The notes: generated by a model not told the origin, from the letters alone. Positions 7,867 through 18,018 are shown, counted from the stretch's first letter. The stretch: DNA of 64,000 nucleotides from Parabacteroides sp. (GCA_019417325.1 DXVO01000008.1:62001-126000); one strand, 5' to 3'. Translations and numbers: made by a program.

Positions 7867-9339
7867 ATGAAGATTACAGATTTAAAGCCAGAAATCGTAT
7901 GGAAGTTTTTCCATCAGATTACACAAGTACCACGTCCTTCTAAGAAGGAAGGGAAAATGATTGAATTTCTAGAATCATTCGCAAAAGAGTATCATATAGC
8001 CCTTAAAAAAGACGCCGTAGGAAATATTTTGATGTCGAAGCCGGCAACCCCTGGAAAAGAAAATCTGCCGGTAGTTATTTTACAGTCGCATATGGATATG
8101 GTTTGCGAAAAAAACAATGATACCAAACACGATTTCGACAACGATCCGATCGAAACTATCGTAGACGGTAACTGGTTGCGCGCGAACGGAACTACATTAG
8201 GAGCCGACAACGGCATCGGTGTTGCTGCAGAATTAGCAGTTCTCGCATCCAACGACATCGAACATGGTCCTATTGAATGTTTATTCACTGTAGATGAAGA
8301 AACAGGCCTGACCGGAGCTAAAGCAATTGAAAAAGGATTTATGACAGGTGAAATCCTCTTGAATCTGGACAGTGAAGACGAAGGAGAAATTTTCATGGGT
8401 TGTGCCGGAGGTAAAGACACACAGGCCGTATTCCATTACATGCCTCGCAAAACCAACCCGGATATGCAATATTTCACTATCAATATCAAAGGTTTAAATG
8501 GAGGGCATTCAGGTGGTGAAATACATAAAGGTTTGGGTAATGCAAACAAAATACTGGTTCGTTACCTTTATCTATTAGCTAAAGAAGCTGATTTCGCTCT
8601 ATGCTCCATCGACGGGGGGAACCTACGTAATGCCATTGCCCGTGAAGCTCATGCGGTTATTGGGTTATATTCTGAAGACAAAGAAAAAGCCCGTATCTTA
8701 TTAAATAATTACACAGCAGATGTTGAAAACGAACTAAAGCACGTTGACCCGAATGTACGGATTTCCATGGAATCAACAGATCGTCCGGCAACCTGCTTAA
8801 GCAATACTGAAGCAGAGAAACTAATCTGGGCTCTTCATGCCTGCCCGCATGGTGTAATCGGAATGAGTCATGACATCGAAGGTCTGGTTGAAACATCAAC
8901 AAACCTGGCTTCTGTTAAGATGAAATCCGATGCGGAAGGTAAAGATCATATGATTGTTGTAGGAACAAGCCAGCGCAGTTCAATCGAATCTTACAAGAAC
9001 ATGATTGCAAACCAAGTGGCATCTGTATTTAAATTGGCAGGTGCTGTTGTAACCCATGGCGATGGTTATCCGGGCTGGGCACCTAATCCGGATTCACAAA
9101 TACTGGAAGTTGCCCAGGAAACTTACAAACGTTTATTTAATAAAGAAGCTAAAATCATGGCCATCCATGCCGGATTGGAGTGTGGTTTATTCCTTGAGAA
9201 ATATCCGCATCTGGACATGATTTCTTTCGGTCCGACACTACGTGATGTCCATTCACCAAACGAACGCATACAGATTGATACGGTTGGTTTATGGTGGACA
9301 CATCTACTGGAATTATTAAAGAGTATTCCTGCAAAATAA
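7867..9339 (+). CDS. pepD: Aminoacyl-histidine dipeptidase (M20C peptidase)
   Basis: 490 residues, the family's usual length. Cytosolic di-zinc dipeptidase cleaving Xaa-His and other dipeptides. Metal and catalytic residues are in order: HMD (His75, Asp77), GADNG (bridging Asp114), VDEETGL (Glu144 base, Glu145), LDSEDEGE (about 167-174) and the C-terminal DVHSPNE (His462). The M20 lid domain lies roughly between residues 200 and 385. The EEP nuclease gene follows after 16 bp. Confidence 0.95.
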   Translation: MKITDLKPEIVWKFFHQITQVPRPSKKEGKMIEFLESFAKEYHIALKKDAVGNILMSKPATPGKENLPVVILQSHMDMVCEKNNDTKHDFDNDPIETIVDGNWLRANGTTLGADNGIGVAAELAVLASNDIEHGPIECLFTVDEETGLTGAKAIEKGFMTGEILLNLDSEDEGEIFMGCAGGKDTQAVFHYMPRKTNPDMQYFTINIKGLNGGHSGGEIHKGLGNANKILVRYLYLLAKEADFALCSIDGGNLRNAIAREAHAVIGLYSEDKEKARILLNNYTADVENELKHVDPNVRISMESTDRPATCLSNTEAEKLIWALHACPHGVIGMSHDIEGLVETSTNLASVKMKSDAEGKDHMIVVGTSQRSSIESYKNMIANQVASVFKLAGAVVTHGDGYPGWAPNPDSQILEVAQETYKRLFNKEAKIMAIHAGLECGLFLEKYPHLDMISFGPTLRDVHSPNERIQIDTVGLWWTHLLELLKSIPAK

Positions 9340-9355
9340 TTGATAAACAACAAAT

Positions 9356-10387
9356 ATGAACCAAACCTTAACTATGTTTTTCTTCCTTACTCTGTTTCCT
9401 CTATGGACACCTGCACAACAACAGGATTTCAGGGTAATGAGTTACAACGTAGAAAACCTGTTCGATACCACAGACAATCCTCAAAAAGAAGATAATGATT
9501 TTCTTTCTTCCGGTAACCGGCATTGGACGAACAAACGGTATTATCACAAATTACAGCAAATAGCCAAAGTAATTATTGCAACAGGAGAATGGGACACTCC
9601 TGCTTTAGTCGGATTGTGCGAAGTTGAAAATGATACCGTATTAACCCACCTGTTGCATCGCACACCTTTAAGACTACAAAATTACCACTATTGCATGACA
9701 CATGGAAATGATATCCGTGGCATCAATGTGGCTCTACTTTATCAACAAGACAAATTCGGCTATCTAGGAAACACGGAATATCCGGTACGCTTTAGCCGTA
9801 AAAAACATAAACATACTCGGAATATCCTGCATGTGTGGGGTAAGGTTCTTTCCGGAGATACATTAGATGTTTTTGTCTGTCATTTTCCCTCCCGTTACGG
9901 AGGGGAAAAAGAAAGTGAAACAGACAGATTTGATGCAGCCCTGACTTTGCGTACAGTCTGCGACTCTCTCCAACAAATACGGAAACATCCCCTAATCCTG
10001 ATTATGGGTGATTTTAATGATACCCCGGAAAATGAAAGTATCCGAAAAAAATTAATAGGAGAAGAACCCCTACCCGGCTCTTCATCCCTTACTCTTTATA
10101 ATATGTATTCCGGATACCGCCCCGTATCCCCTCCGGGAAGTCACAAATACCAAGGCGAATGGAGCAAGATAGACCAGATTATCATTTCCTCCTCATTAAC
10201 CGACAGCACTGCCGCCATGCACACAAAACCCAACAGTTTCCGCGTCTATGCGCCTTCTTTCCTATTGATAAAAGATAAAACCTGGCGAGGAGAACGCCCT
10301 TTCCGCACCTATTACGGATTCAAATATGAAGGTGGATATAGCGACCATTTGCCATTACTTCTGGATTTCACGATTCATGTTAAATAA
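9356..10387 (+). CDS. Exported endonuclease/exonuclease/phosphatase family protein
   Basis: 343 residues. A signal peptide of about 20 residues (MFFFLTLFPLWTPA) precedes an EEP fold: MSYNVENLFDT at the N-terminus, metal-binding Glu in GLCEVEN (Glu89), VCHFPSR, IMGDFNDTP, and the terminal His in SDHLPLL. EEP members are nucleases or phosphodiesterases; the substrate here is unknown. It follows pepD closely and probably shares its transcript. Confidence 0.87.
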   Translation: MNQTLTMFFFLTLFPLWTPAQQQDFRVMSYNVENLFDTTDNPQKEDNDFLSSGNRHWTNKRYYHKLQQIAKVIIATGEWDTPALVGLCEVENDTVLTHLLHRTPLRLQNYHYCMTHGNDIRGINVALLYQQDKFGYLGNTEYPVRFSRKKHKHTRNILHVWGKVLSGDTLDVFVCHFPSRYGGEKESETDRFDAALTLRTVCDSLQQIRKHPLILIMGDFNDTPENESIRKKLIGEEPLPGSSSLTLYNMYSGYRPVSPPGSHKYQGEWSKIDQIIISSSLTDSTAAMHTKPNSFRVYAPSFLLIKDKTWRGERPFRTYYGFKYEGGYSDHLPLLLDFTIHVK

Positions 10388-10409
10388 TTTCCGGTATTTA
10401 TTTTTTCCG

Positions 10410-10417
10410 TACATTTG
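10410..10417 (+). promoter_or_regulatory. -7 box for the M23 peptidase gene
   Basis: TACATTTG, only 11 bases before the first ATG (10429) and 20 before the second (10438). This closeness favours the second ATG. Confidence 0.55.
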
Positions 10418-10428
10418 TTATCATAAAA

Positions 10429-12120
10429 ATGAGATCAATGAGTATTAAACATATTTTTTTAGCCGCTCTGTTGCTTTGTACAGGCTCTTATCAATCGCAA
10501 GCTCAGCAACTTCGCAATCCGTTCGACTTCCCTATCCTGTTAAGCGGAAACTTTGGAGAATTAAGAAGCAACCATTTCCATTCCGGCATCGACTTCAAAA
10601 CACAAGGCGTTGAAGGAAAACCCGTCCATGCCGTACAGGAAGGTTATGTTTCACGTGTATCCGTAAGTCCCTGGGGATATGGTAATGGACTATACATAAC
10701 CCATCCGGACGGAACGACAACCGTATATGGCCATCTACAAAAATTCTCAAAAAAAATTGCAGCTTACGTAAAAGAGCAACAATATGCACAAGAAAGTTTC
10801 AATGTAAACCTTATCCTGCCACCGGATACCCTGCCTGTAGAAAAAGGAGAAGTTGTAGCCCTTAGCGGTAATACCGGAAGTTCCGGAGGTCCTCATTTAC
10901 ACTTTGAAGTACGAGACACGGAAAGCGAAGAGGTTATGGACCCGCTAAATTATTTCATGGACCGTATCACTGATACCCGCCCTCCTAAGATACAAGGAAT
11001 CCTGATTGTTCCCATAGAAGGGTATGGCGTTGTAAACGGGAAAGCAAAGAAATTGGAATTAAAACCGGTAACAGCCAAAGACGGCAAACATGTTCTCACC
11101 GGAAAAATAGAAGCATGGGGAGATATAGGACTTGCCGTAAAGACATATGACCATATGGATAATACAGCCAATATCTACGGTGTAAAAGATATTACATTAA
11201 CGGCCGACAGTCAGGTTATTTTTCGCAGCAGCCTGAACCAGTATGCTTTTGATGAAACACGCTATCTAAACAGTTTCACCGATTATGAAGAGTGGAAAGA
11301 CCATCGCTCTTTTTATATCAGAAGCTTTGTTGAACCAGGTAACCGCCTGCGTTTTATAGAAAGTGTAAACAAAGGCATTCTTCATATCGATAAGGAACGT
11401 ACTTACCATTTGGTTTATACACTTGCCGACGCTTTCGGCAATACGACAAAACTCTCAGTCTGGATTGATGGAAAGGAGCAGGATATACCTCATCCGGATA
11501 CTACAGGAACCGAACTATTCCATTGGGGAAGCGAAAACCGTTTCGGAGCAAAAGGTATCCGCCTTACCATTCCCCAGGGGAATTTGTACAATGACCTTTA
11601 TTTCCGTTATACCGTAAAAGAAAACGAACAAGCATTGGCGGCAATCCATATTTTACATAACACCCCCGTGGCAATCCACAAATCGGCACAATTATCCATC
11701 CGCCTTCAACAGGATTCTCTGGAAAACAAACAATTATATGGCATTGTACGTGTACAGAACGGCCGGTACTCATGGATTGGCGGCAAATACCGTAATGGTT
11801 GGATAGATGCAGATATCAAAGAATTAGGAAGTTATACGATAGTCCAAGATACCATACCGCCTGTTATCACTCCAATCAATCCTGCTACATGGGTTAATAA
11901 AAAGGCCTTTGTATTCCGTTTAAGCGATAATTTAAGTGGGGTCCAGACTTATCGTGGAGAGGTTGATGGCAAATTTATTCTTTTTGAAATGAACAATAAA
12001 TCGGTCATTACGTATAAATTTGATAGCGAACGGTTAAAAAAGGGTGAACATACACTTACACTCGAGGTCAAAGACGCTGCAGGAAACCGTTCCCATTATA
12101 CTTATCCATTTGTCTGGTAA
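10429..12120 (+). CDS. M23 family metallopeptidase (LytM-type), exported
   Basis: 563 residues from the first ATG; starting at 10438 would remove three residues and leave the signal peptide (IFLAALLLCTGSYQSQAQ) intact. The M23 catalytic domain is N-terminal: HFHSGID (His51, Asp55) and HLHFE (His156, His158) supply the zinc ligands and base. The remaining 400 residues are beta-rich, ending in an Ig-like segment (VITPINPATWVNKKAFVFRLSDNLSG). LytM enzymes cut peptidoglycan cross-links or act as regulators. The catalytic set looks complete. Confidence 0.9.
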   Translation: MRSMSIKHIFLAALLLCTGSYQSQAQQLRNPFDFPILLSGNFGELRSNHFHSGIDFKTQGVEGKPVHAVQEGYVSRVSVSPWGYGNGLYITHPDGTTTVYGHLQKFSKKIAAYVKEQQYAQESFNVNLILPPDTLPVEKGEVVALSGNTGSSGGPHLHFEVRDTESEEVMDPLNYFMDRITDTRPPKIQGILIVPIEGYGVVNGKAKKLELKPVTAKDGKHVLTGKIEAWGDIGLAVKTYDHMDNTANIYGVKDITLTADSQVIFRSSLNQYAFDETRYLNSFTDYEEWKDHRSFYIRSFVEPGNRLRFIESVNKGILHIDKERTYHLVYTLADAFGNTTKLSVWIDGKEQDIPHPDTTGTELFHWGSENRFGAKGIRLTIPQGNLYNDLYFRYTVKENEQALAAIHILHNTPVAIHKSAQLSIRLQQDSLENKQLYGIVRVQNGRYSWIGGKYRNGWIDADIKELGSYTIVQDTIPPVITPINPATWVNKKAFVFRLSDNLSGVQTYRGEVDGKFILFEMNNKSVITYKFDSERLKKGEHTLTLEVKDAAGNRSHYTYPFVW

Positions 12121-12148
12121 GACAACTATTTTGAAAATATGAAGCTTA

Positions 12149-12184
12149 TAAATTTGCATTAAACAATTTATTCGTATATTTTTG
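12149..12184 (+). promoter_or_regulatory. Two candidate -7 boxes for the phosphohexomutase gene
   Basis: TAAATTTG at 12149-12156 and TATTTTTG at 12177-12184 both match TAnnTTTG; the second lies 45 bases before the start codon. Confidence 0.45.
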
Positions 12185-12229
12185 TTTTCGTTAATAAGTT
12201 TGTAAAACAACTAAATATAAAGCATATTC

Positions 12230-13978
12230 ATGGAAAACAACGAACTGTTAGAAATGGTAAGAAGTAAAGCCCAAACATGGCTTACTAAAAGTTATGACGC
12301 TGAAACTCGCGCTCAGGTACAAGCTTTGTTGGACAATGAAGACCCTACAGAGTTAATCGAATCTTTTTATAAAGATCTGGAGTTCGGAACCGGCGGGTTG
12401 AGAGGCATCATGGGAGTTGGAACCAACCGCATGAATATTTATACGGTAGGTGCTGCTACACAAGGCTTATCTAATTATCTGAAACAAGAATTCGCAGAAT
12501 TAGACCAGATTAAGGTGGTTATAGGTCATGACTGCCGTAACAACAGTCGTAAGTTTGCTGAAATATCAGCTGATATTTTCTCAGCCAACGGCATTAAGGT
12601 TTACTTATTTGAAGACCTTCGCCCAACCCCGGAAATGTCTTATACAATCCGTAAAATGGGATGTCAGAGCGGTATTATCCTGACAGCTTCCCATAACCCG
12701 AAAGAATATAATGGTTACAAGGCTTATTGGGATGATGGTGCTCAGATGATTGCTCCACACGACCGTAATACGATTGCCGAAGTAAACAAAATCCGTAATG
12801 CAAGCGATATCAAGTTCAAAGGCAATAAGGAACTGATCGAAATCATCGGTAAAGAAATTGATGAACAATATATAAAGGAATTGACAACGATTTCTTTGTC
12901 TCCGGAATCCATTGCCCGTCACCATGACATGAAAATCGTTTATACCCCTATCCATGGTACAGGTGTCACTGTAATTCCTCCTACTTTGAAAGCTTTCGGC
13001 TTCACAAACATTATCCACGTTCCTGAACAGGATGTTGTAAGCGGAGACTTCCCTACTGTTATTTCTCCGAATCCGGAAGAACCGGCCGCTCTATTCATGG
13101 CTGTGGAAAAGGCAAAAGAAACTGATGCAGAACTGGTATTGGCTTCCGACCCTGATGCAGACCGTGTAGGTGCGGCAGTTAAGAATAATGAAGGTGAATG
13201 GGTACTGCTGAACGGTAATCAAACAGCATTAATGTTCGTTTATTATCTGATTACCCGCTGGAAAGAACTCGGAAAAGTAAAAGGAAAGGAATATATCGTA
13301 AAAACTATCGTAACAACAGAGCTAATCCGTACTATCGCAGAACAGAACGGAGTAGAGTTATACGATGTATATACCGGTTTCAAATGGATTGCCGATGTAA
13401 TGAAAAAGAACGAAGGCAAGAAAAGCTATATCGGTGGTGGTGAAGAAAGCTATGGCTTCCTCTGCGAAGACTTCGTTCGCGATAAAGATGCCGTTTCAGC
13501 TTGTGCCATCCTTGCAGAAATCGCAGCATGGGCAAAAGACCAGGGCATGACAATGTACCAGTTGTTGCAGAAAATCTATGTACAATACGGTTTCTCTAAA
13601 GAAAAAGGTATCTCCGTAGTTAAGAAAGGTAAGAGCGGTGCAGAAGAAATTGAAGCGATGATGAAAAAGTTCCGCGAAAATCCATTACAGGAAATCGCCG
13701 GTTCAAAAGTGGCTTACTTCTACGATTATGCTTCATTGAAAGGCTTTGACTATGCCGAAAATGAGACATTGACATTGGATATGCCTACAACTTCCAACGT
13801 GCTCCAATACTTCACGGAAGACAATACGAAAGTTTCTATCCGTCCTTCCGGCACAGAACCCAAGATTAAGTTCTATTGTGAAGTTCACTCCAAAGTAAAG
13901 AGCCTCGAAGAACTTCCTGCTGCTGAAAAAGCTGCTGCCGAAAAGATTGAAGCCATTAAAGCATCATTGGGTATCTGA
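12230..13978 (+). CDS. Phospho-sugar mutase (phosphoglucomutase/phosphomannomutase family)
   Basis: 582 residues, the long bacterial PgcA-like type. Interconverts sugar 1- and 6-phosphates through a phosphoserine. The active-site serine is in TASHNP (Ser154), the magnesium loop DPDAD is at 307-311, the sugar-binding loop is GGEESYGF, and the phosphate-binding loop RPSGTEPKIK is near the C-terminus. It is monocistronic with a clear terminator. Confidence 0.94.
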   Translation: MENNELLEMVRSKAQTWLTKSYDAETRAQVQALLDNEDPTELIESFYKDLEFGTGGLRGIMGVGTNRMNIYTVGAATQGLSNYLKQEFAELDQIKVVIGHDCRNNSRKFAEISADIFSANGIKVYLFEDLRPTPEMSYTIRKMGCQSGIILTASHNPKEYNGYKAYWDDGAQMIAPHDRNTIAEVNKIRNASDIKFKGNKELIEIIGKEIDEQYIKELTTISLSPESIARHHDMKIVYTPIHGTGVTVIPPTLKAFGFTNIIHVPEQDVVSGDFPTVISPNPEEPAALFMAVEKAKETDAELVLASDPDADRVGAAVKNNEGEWVLLNGNQTALMFVYYLITRWKELGKVKGKEYIVKTIVTTELIRTIAEQNGVELYDVYTGFKWIADVMKKNEGKKSYIGGGEESYGFLCEDFVRDKDAVSACAILAEIAAWAKDQGMTMYQLLQKIYVQYGFSKEKGISVVKKGKSGAEEIEAMMKKFRENPLQEIAGSKVAYFYDYASLKGFDYAENETLTLDMPTTSNVLQYFTEDNTKVSIRPSGTEPKIKFYCEVHSKVKSLEELPAAEKAAAEKIEAIKASLGI

Positions 13979-14000
13979 CACTGAACTAAAATTCATATAT

Positions 14001-14038
14001 AAAAGGGATTGTCTGGCAAATCAGGCAAGCCCTTTTTT
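14001..14038 (+). terminator. Terminator after the phosphohexomutase gene
   Basis: AAAAGGG pairs with CCCTTTT, with inner TTG/CAA and CTG/CAG pairs, followed by T residues. Confidence 0.85.
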
Positions 14039-14174
14039 GTTTTACACAATGTCAGCCTTTTATTTCTTTTCATAACACATTGAATAAATGTAAGGAAAAC
14101 AAGGCTATTTTGTCAAAATGTCAAAACGACAAAATGCAGACCCACAAAAAAGCCTGCAAAGTTAGAAGAGCGAA

Positions 14175-14660
14175 TTAATTTCCTTTACGTAAATCTTTAC
14201 TTCCAAAACAAAGAGGAAGCAAAGCTTCCGCACTTTCTACTGCTATCACTTCTTCTGTTCCGCAAAGTAAAACTTTCATCGGTTTACCCGACTTCTGTTC
14301 CATTTCCAGTAGAACCTGACGGCAGGCACCACAAGGAGAAACACTTTTCACCTGCTTTCCTTCTGCTACAGCTGCAATTGCGAGAATTGCTACCGGAACA
14401 TCCGGATATTGATGCCCTGCATAAAATAATGCAACCCGCTCCGCACACAATCCGGAAGGATAAGCGGCATTTTCCTGATTACTACCGGTTACAATAATCC
14501 CATTTTCCAATAATATTGCAGCACCTACATGAAAGTGGGAATAAGGAGCATAAGAATGTTTTGTAGCTTCCAAAGCAGCAGTAAGTAACATTTGTTCCAT
14601 TTCCGGCAACTCTTCCGGAGCATAAATTCTTATGCGGGTGTCTATTCGGATCTCTTTCAT
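14175..14660 (-). CDS. cdd: Cytidine deaminase
   Basis: 161 residues, the homotetrameric type. Deaminates cytidine and deoxycytidine in pyrimidine salvage. Zinc and catalytic residues are visible: CAE (Cys72, Glu74) and PCGAC (Cys110, Cys113), preceded by FHVGAAI and the substrate-binding Asn/Glu of SNQENAAYPSGLCAE. It is monocistronic and diverges from the glucosaminidase gene. Confidence 0.95.
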   Translation of the reverse strand: MKEIRIDTRIRIYAPEELPEMEQMLLTAALEATKHSYAPYSHFHVGAAILLENGIIVTGSNQENAAYPSGLCAERVALFYAGHQYPDVPVAILAIAAVAEGKQVKSVSPCGACRQVLLEMEQKSGKPMKVLLCGTEEVIAVESAEALLPLCFGSKDLRKGN

Positions 14661-14679
14661 AGAAATGTATTTAAAGTAA

Positions 14680-14687
14680 CAAATATA
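14680..14687 (-). promoter_or_regulatory. -7 box for cdd
   Basis: TATATTTG on the minus strand, 20 bases before the cdd start. Confidence 0.6.
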
Positions 14688-14708
14688 ATATATGTATTCT
14701 AAAATAAT

Positions 14709-14716
14709 TATCTTTG
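14709..14716 (+). promoter_or_regulatory. -7 box for the glucosaminidase gene
   Basis: TATCTTTG. Transcription would begin near 14722, downstream of the frame's first ATG at 14692, which fixes the start at 14749. Confidence 0.65.
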
Positions 14717-14748
14717 TGAGATTTATTATTTACAGTCAAAAAACAGCT

Positions 14749-15660
14749 ATGCGGTTCACATTACGAATACTCTTTCTAACCGCCGTTCTTGCATTTGCAT
14801 TAAATACCGAAGCAGAAGGGCAACGAAAAATACCTTCCTACGAGAAGTACATCAAACAATATAGTGACATTGCTATCCGGCATCAAAAAAAATATCGTAT
14901 TCCGGCAAGTATTACACTGGCACAGGGCATATTTGAATCCGGAGCCGGTCAAAGCGTACTGGCACGCAAATCAAATAACCATTTCGGTATAAAATGTCAT
15001 TCGGATTGGGGTGGCAAACGCGTGTACCATGATGACGATTACAAAGGGGAATGTTTCCGCAAGTATCCCAAAGTAGAAGATTCTTATGAGGACCATGCAC
15101 TTTTCTTAGTAAATCGTCCCCGTTATGCTCCACTGTTCAAATTAAATATCAAAGATTATAAAGGCTGGGCTAAAGGATTGCAAAAATGCGGATATGCAAC
15201 AGACCGTGCTTATGCCAATAAATTAATCAAGGTTATCGAAGACTATGAATTATACCGCTACGATAGCGCAAAAGGCATAAAAAGTACACAAACAAAACAA
15301 AAGCAGACAACTCCTGTTTCTAAATATACGGTTTACCGGACATTCGGATTATTATATGTATATGCTAAAGACAACGATAATTTGGGAAATATAGCCAGGA
15401 GCCTGGACTTTAAAGTTAAAGAGCTGAAAAAGTTCAATGAAATACCGGAGGATTTTCCTCTGCAGGAAGGAGATATTATCTATCTGGAAAAGAAAAAAAA
15501 GAAAGCGGACAAACCGGCTTACGATCATGTAGTACAGGTTGGAGAGTCCATGCATAGCATCTCTCAGAAATATGGAATACAGATTAAGAGTTTGTATAAG
15601 ATGAACAAAAAGGACGGGGATTATGTACCGGAAGAAGGAGATGTACTAAAACTTAGATAA
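14749..15660 (+). CDS. Exported glucosaminidase-LysM peptidoglycan hydrolase
   Basis: 303 residues from the ATG at 14749, which begins a good signal peptide (MRFTLRILFLTAVLAFALN). A FlgJ/Lys_glucosaminidase-type domain spans about 30-165 (ITLAQGIFESGAGQS, NNHFGIKCH, DYKGWAKGLQKCGYAT). Two LysM-like modules follow: a degenerate one (about 200-250) and a clear C-terminal one (VQVGESMHSISQKYGI, LYKMNKKDGDYVPEEGDVLKL). It probably cleaves cell-wall glycan while bound through LysM. Confidence 0.92.
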   Translation: MRFTLRILFLTAVLAFALNTEAEGQRKIPSYEKYIKQYSDIAIRHQKKYRIPASITLAQGIFESGAGQSVLARKSNNHFGIKCHSDWGGKRVYHDDDYKGECFRKYPKVEDSYEDHALFLVNRPRYAPLFKLNIKDYKGWAKGLQKCGYATDRAYANKLIKVIEDYELYRYDSAKGIKSTQTKQKQTTPVSKYTVYRTFGLLYVYAKDNDNLGNIARSLDFKVKELKKFNEIPEDFPLQEGDIIYLEKKKKKADKPAYDHVVQVGESMHSISQKYGIQIKSLYKMNKKDGDYVPEEGDVLKLR

Positions 15661-15676
15661 ATAAGACAAAAAATAG

Positions 15677-15684
15677 TATCTTTG
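15677..15684 (+). promoter_or_regulatory. -7 box for the purM-prfA-pyrF operon
   Basis: TATCTTTG, 20 bases before the purM start. Confidence 0.6.
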
Positions 15685-15704
15685 CCGACAAATTTGCAAA
15701 AACA

Positions 15705-16871
15705 ATGAGCGACCAACGTTACAATTTACGCGGTGTATCCGCTTCAAAAGAAGATGTTCACAACGCTATAAAGAACATCGACAAGGGAATATTTCCCAAA
15801 GCATTTTGTAAGATTATCCCTGACATTCTGGGTGGAGACCCTGAATACTGTAATATTATGCACGCCGACGGAGCCGGAACCAAATCGTCCCTGGCTTACA
15901 TGTATTGGAAAGAAACCGGCGATCTTTCTGTTTGGAAAGGTATTGCACAAGATGCCCTTATCATGAATATCGACGATTTACTGTGTGTAGGGGCAGTAGA
16001 CAATATATTAGTATCCTCAACTATCGGACGAAATAAATTATTAATCCCGGGAGAGGTTATTTCTGCTATTATCAACGGAACAGACGAACTGCTGGCTGAA
16101 CTTCGGAAAATGGGAGTTGGCTGTTATGCTACCGGTGGAGAAACCGCCGATGTTGGCGACCTGGTCCGCACCATTATTGTAGATAGTACGGTTACCTGCC
16201 GTATGAAACGTTCTGACGTTATCGACAATAAAAACATAAAAGGTGGTGATGTAATTGTTGGTATGGCTTCTTTTGGACAAGCTACTTATGAAAAAGAATA
16301 TAATGGCGGAACAGGCAGCAATGGTCTGACTTCAGCCCGTCATGATGTTTTTGCAAAATATCTGGCTGACAAATATCCTGAAAGTTATGACGCAGCGGTT
16401 CCGAACGAACTTGTTTATTCAGGGAATCTGAAATTGACGGATAAAATAGAAGAATTAGGTATAGATGCCGGGAAACTGGTGCTCTCTCCTACCCGTACTT
16501 ATGCACCCGTTATCAAAGTGTTGCTGGATAAATTGCGTCAGCATATCGATGGAATGGTACACTGCTCGGGGGGTGCCCAGACTAAAGTTTTGCACTTCGT
16601 AGAAAACAAACGTGTCGTAAAAAATAACCTATTTCCCATTCCTCCTCTTTTCCGAATTATCCAGGAACAAAGTGGTACGGACTGGAGTGAAATGTATAAG
16701 GTTTTCAATATGGGACATAGAATGGAAATCTATATTGCACCGGAATATGCAGAAGAAGTGATTAAAATATCAAAGAGCTTTGGTATCGATGCACAAATTG
16801 TAGGCTTCGTAGAGGAAGCAGAAAAGAACGAACTGATTATCGAAAGCGAAAACGGTCGCTTTACATACTGA
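15705..16871 (+). CDS. purM: Phosphoribosylformylglycinamidine cyclo-ligase (AIR synthase)
   Basis: 388 residues, longer than the roughly 345 of E. coli PurM, in line with the Bacteroidetes form. Makes aminoimidazole ribonucleotide in purine synthesis. The family signatures are ADGAGTKSSLAY near residue 50, MNIDDLLCVGA and the GGETADVGD loop, with ATP-grasp-free PurM-type folding expected. The prfA start lies 9 bp after its stop. Confidence 0.9.
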   Translation: MSDQRYNLRGVSASKEDVHNAIKNIDKGIFPKAFCKIIPDILGGDPEYCNIMHADGAGTKSSLAYMYWKETGDLSVWKGIAQDALIMNIDDLLCVGAVDNILVSSTIGRNKLLIPGEVISAIINGTDELLAELRKMGVGCYATGGETADVGDLVRTIIVDSTVTCRMKRSDVIDNKNIKGGDVIVGMASFGQATYEKEYNGGTGSNGLTSARHDVFAKYLADKYPESYDAAVPNELVYSGNLKLTDKIEELGIDAGKLVLSPTRTYAPVIKVLLDKLRQHIDGMVHCSGGAQTKVLHFVENKRVVKNNLFPIPPLFRIIQEQSGTDWSEMYKVFNMGHRMEIYIAPEYAEEVIKISKSFGIDAQIVGFVEEAEKNELIIESENGRFTY

Positions 16872-16880
16872 TATCTATAA

Positions 16881-17990
16881 ATGGCAGAAAACAGTTTACT
16901 TGGGAAATTAGATGGCTTGGTAGCCCGTTTCGAAGAAATCGGTACACTTATTACCGACCCGGCAGTTATTGCCGATATGAAACGGTATGTCAAGTTGAAT
17001 AAAGAATATCGCGAACTGGAAATGCTGGTATCCACTCGTGAAGAATACATCAGAACGTTGGACGGAATCAAAGAAGCCCGCGAACTTTTGGATTCGGAAC
17101 AAGATCCAGAAATGAGGGATATGGCACGTGAAGAACTGGAAAGTTGCACGGCACGCATCCCGGAACTGGAAGAAAAAATAAAACTGCTGTTAGTTCCAGC
17201 CGATCCTGAAGATGATAAAAATGCCATCGTAGAAATACGTGGAGGAACGGGTGGCGACGAAGCGGCCCTTTTTGCCGGCGATTTATACCGCATGTACATC
17301 AAGTATTGCGAAATGAAAGGCTGGAAAGTTTCTTTATCCAGCTGTAGTGAAGGTGCTGCGGGAGGATACAAGGAAATCATTTTCACCGTCAGCGGAGAAA
17401 AAGTATACGGTACATTAAAATACGAATCCGGTGTACATCGTGTACAGCGTGTACCAGCTACCGAAACACAAGGACGTGTCCATACTTCTGCAGCAACTGT
17501 GGCTGTGCTTCCCGAAGCTGATGAATTTGACGTTGAAATAAACGAAGGAGAAATTAAATGGGATACCTTTCGTTCAGGCGGAGCCGGTGGTCAGAATGTA
17601 AATAAGGTTGAATCGGGTGTCCGCCTGCGTTATGTCTGGAAAAACCCAAATACGGGCGAAAGTGAGGAAATCTTGATAGAATGTACTGAAACACGCGACC
17701 AGCCTAAAAATAAAGAACGGGCATTAACCCGTTTGCGTTCGTTCATTTATGATAAAGAACATCAGAAATATATGGATGATATCGCCCGGAAACGTAAAAC
17801 GATGGTTTCTACAGGTGACAGGTCTGCTAAAATCCGGACATATAATTATCCTCAAGGACGTATCACCGATCACCGTATAAATTATACGATATATAATCTT
17901 TCTGCTTTTATGGATGGCGAAATACAAGATTGCCTGGACCATTTAATTGTAGCAGAAAATGCTGAACGGTTGAAAGAGTCCGAATTATAA
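16881..17990 (+). CDS. prfA: Peptide chain release factor 1
   Basis: 369 residues. Recognises UAA and UAG in the ribosome and triggers peptide release. The codon-recognition tripeptide PAT is at 192-194 within HRVQRVPATETQGR, which marks RF1 rather than RF2, and the GGQ hydrolysis motif is at 236-238. It sits tightly between purM and pyrF. Confidence 0.96.
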   Translation: MAENSLLGKLDGLVARFEEIGTLITDPAVIADMKRYVKLNKEYRELEMLVSTREEYIRTLDGIKEARELLDSEQDPEMRDMAREELESCTARIPELEEKIKLLLVPADPEDDKNAIVEIRGGTGGDEAALFAGDLYRMYIKYCEMKGWKVSLSSCSEGAAGGYKEIIFTVSGEKVYGTLKYESGVHRVQRVPATETQGRVHTSAATVAVLPEADEFDVEINEGEIKWDTFRSGGAGGQNVNKVESGVRLRYVWKNPNTGESEEILIECTETRDQPKNKERALTRLRSFIYDKEHQKYMDDIARKRKTMVSTGDRSAKIRTYNYPQGRITDHRINYTIYNLSAFMDGEIQDCLDHLIVAENAERLKESEL

Positions 17991-18018
17991 TATACTTTAG
18001 ACTAAAAGACAACACAAT

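Noticed and set aside
14692..14748. N-terminal extension of the glucosaminidase to 14692
   Set aside because: The -7 box at 14709-14716 lies inside that extension, and the signal peptide begins at 14749.
16730..17386. 218-codon minus-strand frame across purM and prfA
   Set aside because: Very Ser-rich antisense shadow of two well-supported genes.
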